From Apus apus (lineage: Eukaryota > Chordata > Aves > Apodiformes > Apodidae), in the NCBI RefSeq assembly GCF_020740795.1, contig NC_067285.1, forward strand, positions 19,635,241-19,699,240: 64,000 nucleotides of DNA. Reading direction: 5' to 3'. The notes below the pieces were generated by a model. That model did no database searches. It was not told the DNA's origin and worked only from the letters and a program-made list of their open reading frames with translations. Of this stretch, positions 59,456 through 64,000 are shown piece after piece. The translations under genes were made by a program, and so were the position numbers. Position 1 is the stretch's first letter. Each line of letters starts with the position of its first letter.

Positions 59456-59470
59456 AGATAGATAGATAGA
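59456..59470. repeat. (GATA)n microsatellite
   Basis: About 3.5 units of AGAT in an ALOX5 intron. Confidence 0.75.
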
Positions 59471-60814
59471 AATCACAAGGAGCAGTGAGAACCCCTTGAA
59501 TCCTGTCCTCCAAATCTTGCACTGAATAAGAACAAATAAGAACCTCCCCAGGAGTTTCTTGCTGTGCTTTGCATTTGTTCAGCATTGGTGACATTGCTGA
59601 GCTGTTCTGCTTTCCTCAAGAGAAGATACTCATGATTCTTTCCAAGAAATACTTTCCTTTGCTCTGTCTCCATCCACTGCCTCTTCTTTCTTGCAAGCCA
59701 TTACTTGGCTGTGGGAGCTCTCACCCGTAACACACCTCCATTCTCCCACCTGAGTTAATACTCTCCTGCCTTTGCCTAAACGTTTTGTTGTTATTGGTTT
59801 TTTTTCTTCTACTCAGATTTTTTCCAAGCAGGTTTTCAGGAATTTATGCAGATGGGTAGGGATTCTTCATACTGTCCTGACTGATTTACATCTGGAAACA
59901 CCCGTTGATCAGTGGTCTGAGGCAGATGGCTTTGGCATTGCCTGCACACGTCTGTGTGTAAGACTGCGAGGCAGAACTGTGATGTTTCCACTCATTACCA
60001 GTATGCACTGGTGTACAGCAGCCTCCTGGACTCTACCTGCCTGGACAAGCAAAGGATTTGGGGCATATAGTTGCTATAATTTTTCTTTGTGTATTTGTCT
60101 CTTAGGAAAAGCTTAGTAATGGCCTGCCAGTAGAAGCTTCATGTGTGACCTAAACATCTTGATATGTGACAAGTACTGAGCCTTTCCAGGGCTACAGCTG
60201 GGGTGGGTTACTACAAGCACCACTGGTGACAGGACTGCCACTACAGGTGGGAAACCTGCCAGACCTGCAGTATCTCTGTCTGCACTGCTGCCACTTCAAG
60301 CACTCAGGCAGAGAGCAGGGGGACCTGCCTGTCTGTGTAAAGAATGGAAGGAGGATAAATGGGGAAGGCTGTTGCACCCAGGGTCCCTCCTCCAGTCTCC
60401 ATTCCTGCCCTGGAAGGGCTGCTCTGACTGGGAATGTGCTAAGCCCCTTAAAAGGTGAGCACAGCGTGCTTACGATAGCAGGACTCAGGAAGGGATGCAT
60501 CCTTTCCTCTTTGGGCGTGGTGTCTGGCCAGAGCTACTGTGTGCCTGTTCCCCATCTCAGGTTGAGTTCACATCTGCACCAGGTTGGTGGTGGAGATGTG
60601 GAAGCAGCTGGCAGAGACAGCCTTAGCAGGAGCACTTCTCCTCAGGGTACTAACAGCTCTCTAGGTATGCTGAGACCTGTCGTCACATTGGGCTGGGACA
60701 GTGAGTACAGCACAGGACTGCAGTGTGGTGAGGATAGGAAAGATACAGATTTGGGGGAGCTTTGGTAGCAAAATATTTCCCTAGTTCCTGATTATTTTCT
60801 TCTTTCTTCCCCTT

Positions 60815-61010
60815 TGTTGTGATTTAACCCAGCTGGCAACAAAACACCACACTCCCTTACTCTCCCCTGGTGGGATGGGGAAGAGAATTGGAAGGGTAAA
60901 AGTAAGACAGTTTGTGGGTTAAAATGAAGACAATTTAATAGGAAAAGCAAAAGCTACATGCGCACAAGCAAAGCAGAACGAAGAATTCATTCACTACTTC
61001 TCAAAGACAG
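60815..61010 (-). mobile_element. Endogenous-retrovirus LTR fragment (antisense)
   Basis: The + strand reads TTGTGATTTAACCCAGCTGG, then TGGTGGGATGGGGAAGAGAA, GACAATTTAATAGGAAAAGC and GAATTCATTCACTACTTCT. I recognise these as the reverse complement of the 3' part of an LTR frequent in neoavian genomes, whose end (…CACAACA on the minus strand) would be at 60815. The rest of the LTR is missing or decayed, and no viral genes are present. The family name was not assigned. The right boundary is approximate. Confidence 0.7.
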
Positions 61011-61599
61011 CTTGGTGCCACTATTTCTGTTCCTTATTCTGTTTTCTCTTTCAGAAGTTCTCATTTCCTCACTTTCTGTTTCAGCAAATAAGCTCTCCCT
61101 GTGCTCTTCCTTGCAGTGCACTTGACCTCTGGGCCTGGGACCTTTGTAAGTACAAGCACATAGCCATTTGCTGCTTCCCTGCTTGCACTGTAGCCTGGAG
61201 AAAAAGGGAGCATCTGAGGCCCCTGCTCTGTGAACTCTCTGGGTTCCTTGCTGCAGGGTAGGTAGGGTGAGAGGACAGGGATGCAGTATTTTTTAAAGGT
61301 GTAATTATATTTTGCCTTTCCCTTAAGTAATGCCGCACACTTTGCAAACAGTGGAGATGTCTCACAAACCTGTATGCAGTAAAACAAGATTACTCGATGT
61401 TGACGGCTGGATAGCCAAGACACAGAGGGGTTGAGTAGCTCCTGTTAGACCACACATCACCATTCAGAAAGGGAATGCCCTGCTCTTCAGTGACTGCTGC
61501 ATGGTCCTCTCATTCATGCCTTTTCAGTAGCTGATTACTACTGTGTAACGGGGTTACTTCATAGTTGTGTTACTTAAGCTTTTCTTCTCCTTCATTTAG

Positions 61600-61700
61600 G
61601 GTTTCCTAAGATGATCAGAACACGAGAGAAGCTATCAGAATATCTCACAGTGATAATATTCACCACATCAGCCCAGCATGCAGCTGTGAATTTTGGTCAG
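61600..61700 (+). CDS. ALOX5: ALOX5 exon 12, third and fourth iron ligands
   Basis: 101 nt (phase 1 in, 0 out); residues 525-558. It encodes [20 protein letters not shown] then [15 protein letters not shown]551 and N555 are iron ligands (550 and 554 without Met). The QHAAVNFGQ motif is diagnostic of animal lipoxygenases. Acceptor CTTCATTTAG, donor GTAGGA. Confidence 0.98.
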
Positions 61701-63383
61701 GTAGGAATTTCTGGGAAGACTGTTCTTTTAGGGCTCAGAGGTGCATCTAGCAGAGCGAGGTCTGATAAATGTTTTTTAGTAAATATGCATGTACAGACAT
61801 TACTTTCTGGTCAAAATAACTGCAGGGCCATCTGCAAATCCACATGAAGCCTGTGCAACCCTTTTGGTAAGGCTGAAACAAGCATTTTCAGTCCTAAATT
61901 ATGTACCAAAGTTCAAATTTACAGGCTCCAACTTGTATATTTTGGTTGTAATGACTTCATTAGGGTGAACAATTTTTTTTAAGCATTTAAATGCTGAAGG
62001 GTTCAGGTGCAGACTCAAGCTACCATGCTTTCCAGACATCACTTGAACTACCTGAATACTGTATGTGCTGGTAGTCTGTGGCACTTCGTGCAGTGAAATG
62101 CATTAAGAGGCTTTACTTTGCATTTGCTGTGAGTGCATTCAAAGGTGGCTGCTGTGGGTTGCTGTTGTAAGCTGTGCTAATTTGGCAGTGTGTCTGTGCT
62201 GAAGCTGCATGTGGCATCTCTCTTTGAGTTGGTGGAGCTGGCTGTTTCCCAACAGCTCAGTCCCAGCACTACAGCAATCTAAGTGGCATAATGGAGCACT
62301 TACCATGGGTCTTGAGTTATTTAGTTGAAAACTGCCTTGCACATCTGCAGGTCCTCCAAGTCTACTTTCTGCAGCAGCACAGACAAGCCTCCTCAAGGTA
62401 CAGTCTCATTGAAGTCACTGGGACAGAAGTCCAGATCTTCAACGATATGTAGATACTTAACTCCCACTGACATACACAGAAATCTGAAGCATCACATCTG
62501 TGAAGTTCGAGGCTTTGATCATGGTCACATTTTTAAAAGAACCAATGTGCTTTGAGTTTGCAAGCCAACTGGCATCTTTGAACTTCCTCTGTGATGTTTA
62601 ATGTATCACATACTGATAGTCTGTTACCCCTGCCTGCTTGAATCTACCCTGAAACTGTGGTATCAGCTTGCCTTTCAAATGCTGTTTCTTCCAACATCAA
62701 AGCAAAGTTGACAGCCAGAAGCAATTCTCTTTGTCATTCTGTGTTGCACAGAGCTTCTTCAATGAGTGGGTGATTGGTCACTGGAACAAATGCCCTGGGG
62801 AGCTGGTCATGGTGCCAAACCTGTCAGAGTTCAAGGAGCATCTGAACAATGCTCTTAGTTACATGGTTTAGTTTTAGGCAGTCTTGCAAGAAGCAGAAAG
62901 TAGAACTTGATCCTTATGGGTCCCTTCCAGCTTGAGATTTTCTGTGACTCTATGAGCTTTTTTGTTGGCAGATATTCTGTCTTTAGGCATGGATGATCTC
63001 ACAGCTAAGCAGGGAGACCGTCTTTCCTACAGTGATTATTCTCAAGCACATCCCACATCACTCTACATGTTGACCCTCTTTGTCCACCCTTGTTCACCTG
63101 AGGTTATCAGAAGAGCTATTTGTTAAAAAATAGCCAAGTCCTTAGCCTGGCTGATGAATTTGGGCTGTGTGGCATGTGCCTGTGGTTAGCAGAATAACTA
63201 CTCCCATTTAGATAAACCAGCTCTCTCCCTTTTGAGATCCTGAGAAAGACAGTAGGGTCTTCCTTCTGCTTCAGTCCTTCTCTAGAGCATCTGCCTGGTA
63301 TCAAGAGTCCTGATTTTCTTTGCAGTGTTCCTAAATACCAATCACTGTAGCTTTTCACTGTGTTGTCTTGCTTTGTTGTGCAG
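61701..63383 (+). other. ALOX5: ALOX5 intron 12
   Basis: 1.7 kb with a CR1 fragment at 62757-62955. The acceptor is CTTTGTTGTGCAG. No alternative exon is supported. Confidence 0.75.
62757..62955 (+). mobile_element. CR1 LINE 3' fragment, sense to ALOX5
   Basis: A decayed C-terminus of the CR1 reverse-transcriptase frame (FFNEWVIGHWNKCPGEL, later EFKEHLNNAL) ends in a stop at 62869-62871. It is followed by the typical CR1 3'UTR (GATCCTTATGGGTCCCTTCC) and a worn TCTGTGACTCTATGA tail. The 5' end is truncated; limits are approximate. Confidence 0.8.
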
Positions 63384-63554
63384 TATGACTGGTGTTCCTG
63401 GATACCCAATGCCCCACCAACAATGCGCTGCCCCCCTCCGACAGAAAAGGGGACAGTCACCATCGAGCAAATTGTGGAGAGTCTGCCAGATAGGGGACGT
63501 TCTTGTTGGCATCTGGGAGCTGTCTGGGCCTTGAGCCAATTCCAGGAAAATGAA
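63384..63554 (+). CDS. ALOX5: ALOX5 exon 13, C-terminal catalytic core
   Basis: 171 nt, 57 codons; residues 559-615. It encodes [20 protein letters not shown], then [17 protein letters not shown] and [20 protein letters not shown]601 (600 without Met) near the active site is kept. The human APPPTAKG is CPPPTEKG here. Acceptor TTGTTGTGCAG, donor GTAAGT. Confidence 0.97.
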
Positions 63555-63965
63555 GTAAGTTGATCTCCCTTCTCTGGATGGTGAAGATGTAGGTGAGACC
63601 ATGAGAGCCATCTGTGCCATTTGTGAGCCACACAGATTCACAAAGTTGTAGTGTTGCTCTTTGCTTGACCCGACCATGTTTACCTTTCTATGGAGATGTA
63701 TCAGTGATGTGGTTTTACCCTTGTGGTGTCAGATGCAAACCAGCTACAGAATGATGCAGGGATGGAAAGAAGCAGTCAGCAGTGAGGGAGGATGGGACAG
63801 CATGATTCACTGGCAGTGCCAGCATAGGCTAGCTTAAATATTGATTGTACTATTTTAAAAGTAGCATTTGTGAAGCTCTGGATGTTATTCTGCTGGATGA
63901 CATAATGCTGAGGCAGAGGAGTCTTTGCTTTCTCAAAGTATGATTTCTTGGTGTTTTTCAATTAG
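63555..63965 (+). other. ALOX5: ALOX5 intron 13
   Basis: 411 bp with no recognised element. The acceptor is TTTTTCAATTAG. Confidence 0.8.
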
Positions 63966-64000
63966 CTGTTTCTGGGCATGTACCCAGATGAACACTTTGT
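63966..64000 (+). CDS. ALOX5: ALOX5 exon 14 (first 35 nt only)
   Basis: It encodes LFLGMYPDEHF (residues 616-626) plus two bases before the window ends. Human reads LFLGMYPEEHF. About 48 residues should follow, including the ERK-site region, the destabilising lysine cluster and the C-terminal isoleucine iron ligand. None of these can be assessed here. Confidence 0.95.
   Translation, partial: MFLGMYPDEHF

Larger units (their letters stand above)
59157..61599 (+). other. ALOX5: ALOX5 intron 11
   Basis: 2.4 kb. It contains a short GATA tract (59456-59470) and an antisense LTR fragment (60815-61010). The 200-codon open frame at 60166-60768 has no splice support. The acceptor is CTTCATTTAG. Confidence 0.75.
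40055..64000 (+). other. ALOX5: ALOX5 gene (3' end outside window)
   Basis: Arachidonate 5-lipoxygenase. Thirteen complete exons encode 615 residues, and a fourteenth begins at 63966. All borders are GT/AG and all exon lengths equal the mammalian lengths I recall. The non-haem iron dioxygenase oxidises arachidonate to 5-HPETE and dehydrates it to leukotriene A4, with FLAP at the nuclear envelope. Visible: N-terminal PLAT/C2-like domain (about 2-118); iron ligands H368, H373, H551 and N555; the cork residues F178 and Y182; the S-stereochemistry alanine A411. The C-terminal isoleucine ligand (674 in human) lies beyond the window. The other lipoxygenases (ALOX12/15 type) are excluded by the cork pair and by far closer match throughout. 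Confidence 0.97.

Noticed and set aside
60166..60768. 200-codon open frame in ALOX5 intron 11
   Set aside because: No similarity, no splice-site support, and it lies wholly between two exons that join perfectly.
1..64000. Bacterial or phage-type systems, CRISPR arrays, operons, tRNA or rRNA genes
   Set aside because: None seen. The spliced vertebrate genes and avian repeats account for the window.

Overview
The window is bird nuclear DNA. It has AT-rich introns with strong GT/AG splice sites and degraded CR1 LINE copies (1348-1722, 62757-62955, probably 25940-26015). A fragment at 60815-61010 resembles a retroviral LTR common in neoavian birds. There are no bacterial-type operons, CRISPR arrays, tRNAs or rRNAs. 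Nearly all long open frames are shadows; real coding sequence sits in short exons.

Layout. (1) 1 to about 31370, + strand: the 3' part of MARCHF8, a membrane-bound RING-CH E3 ubiquitin ligase. The window opens inside an intron. Five constitutive coding exons are visible (5566-5616, 16794-16873, 19961-20141, 23873-24020, 26445-26749), plus an 846-nt phase-compatible cassette exon (17171-18016) that would insert 282 residues just before the RING-CH finger. A long 3'UTR follows, probably ending after an AATAAA at 31346. (2) About 31370-39480: an intergenic interval. Its main feature is a CpG-rich block at 36080-36640 holding a 19-bp tandem repeat (36181-36403), most units of which closely match the CTCF binding motif. 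(3) 39480-64000, + strand: ALOX5 (arachidonate 5-lipoxygenase) with a TATA-less CpG-island promoter, exons 1-13 complete and the first 35 nt of the last exon. Exon lengths (150, 199, 82, 123, 107, 173, 147, 204, 87, 179, 122, 101, 171) agree with those I recall for mammalian ALOX5, so residue numbers align with the human protein (numbered here including the initiator Met).

Function. The two genes are not a biochemical pathway. MARCHF8 removes immune receptors and other membrane glycoproteins from the cell surface by ubiquitination. ALOX5 makes 5-HPETE and leukotriene A4 in myeloid cells. Both are immune-related, and here they lie head-to-tail with the candidate CTCF array between the MARCHF8 3' end and the ALOX5 promoter. 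From memory the human pair is tail-to-tail, so orientation may have changed.

Most notable: the CTCF-like array; the MARCHF8 cassette whose end re-creates the first zinc-ligand cysteine codon; and changes at two regulatory phosphorylation sites of ALOX5. No previously unknown enzymatic system was found.
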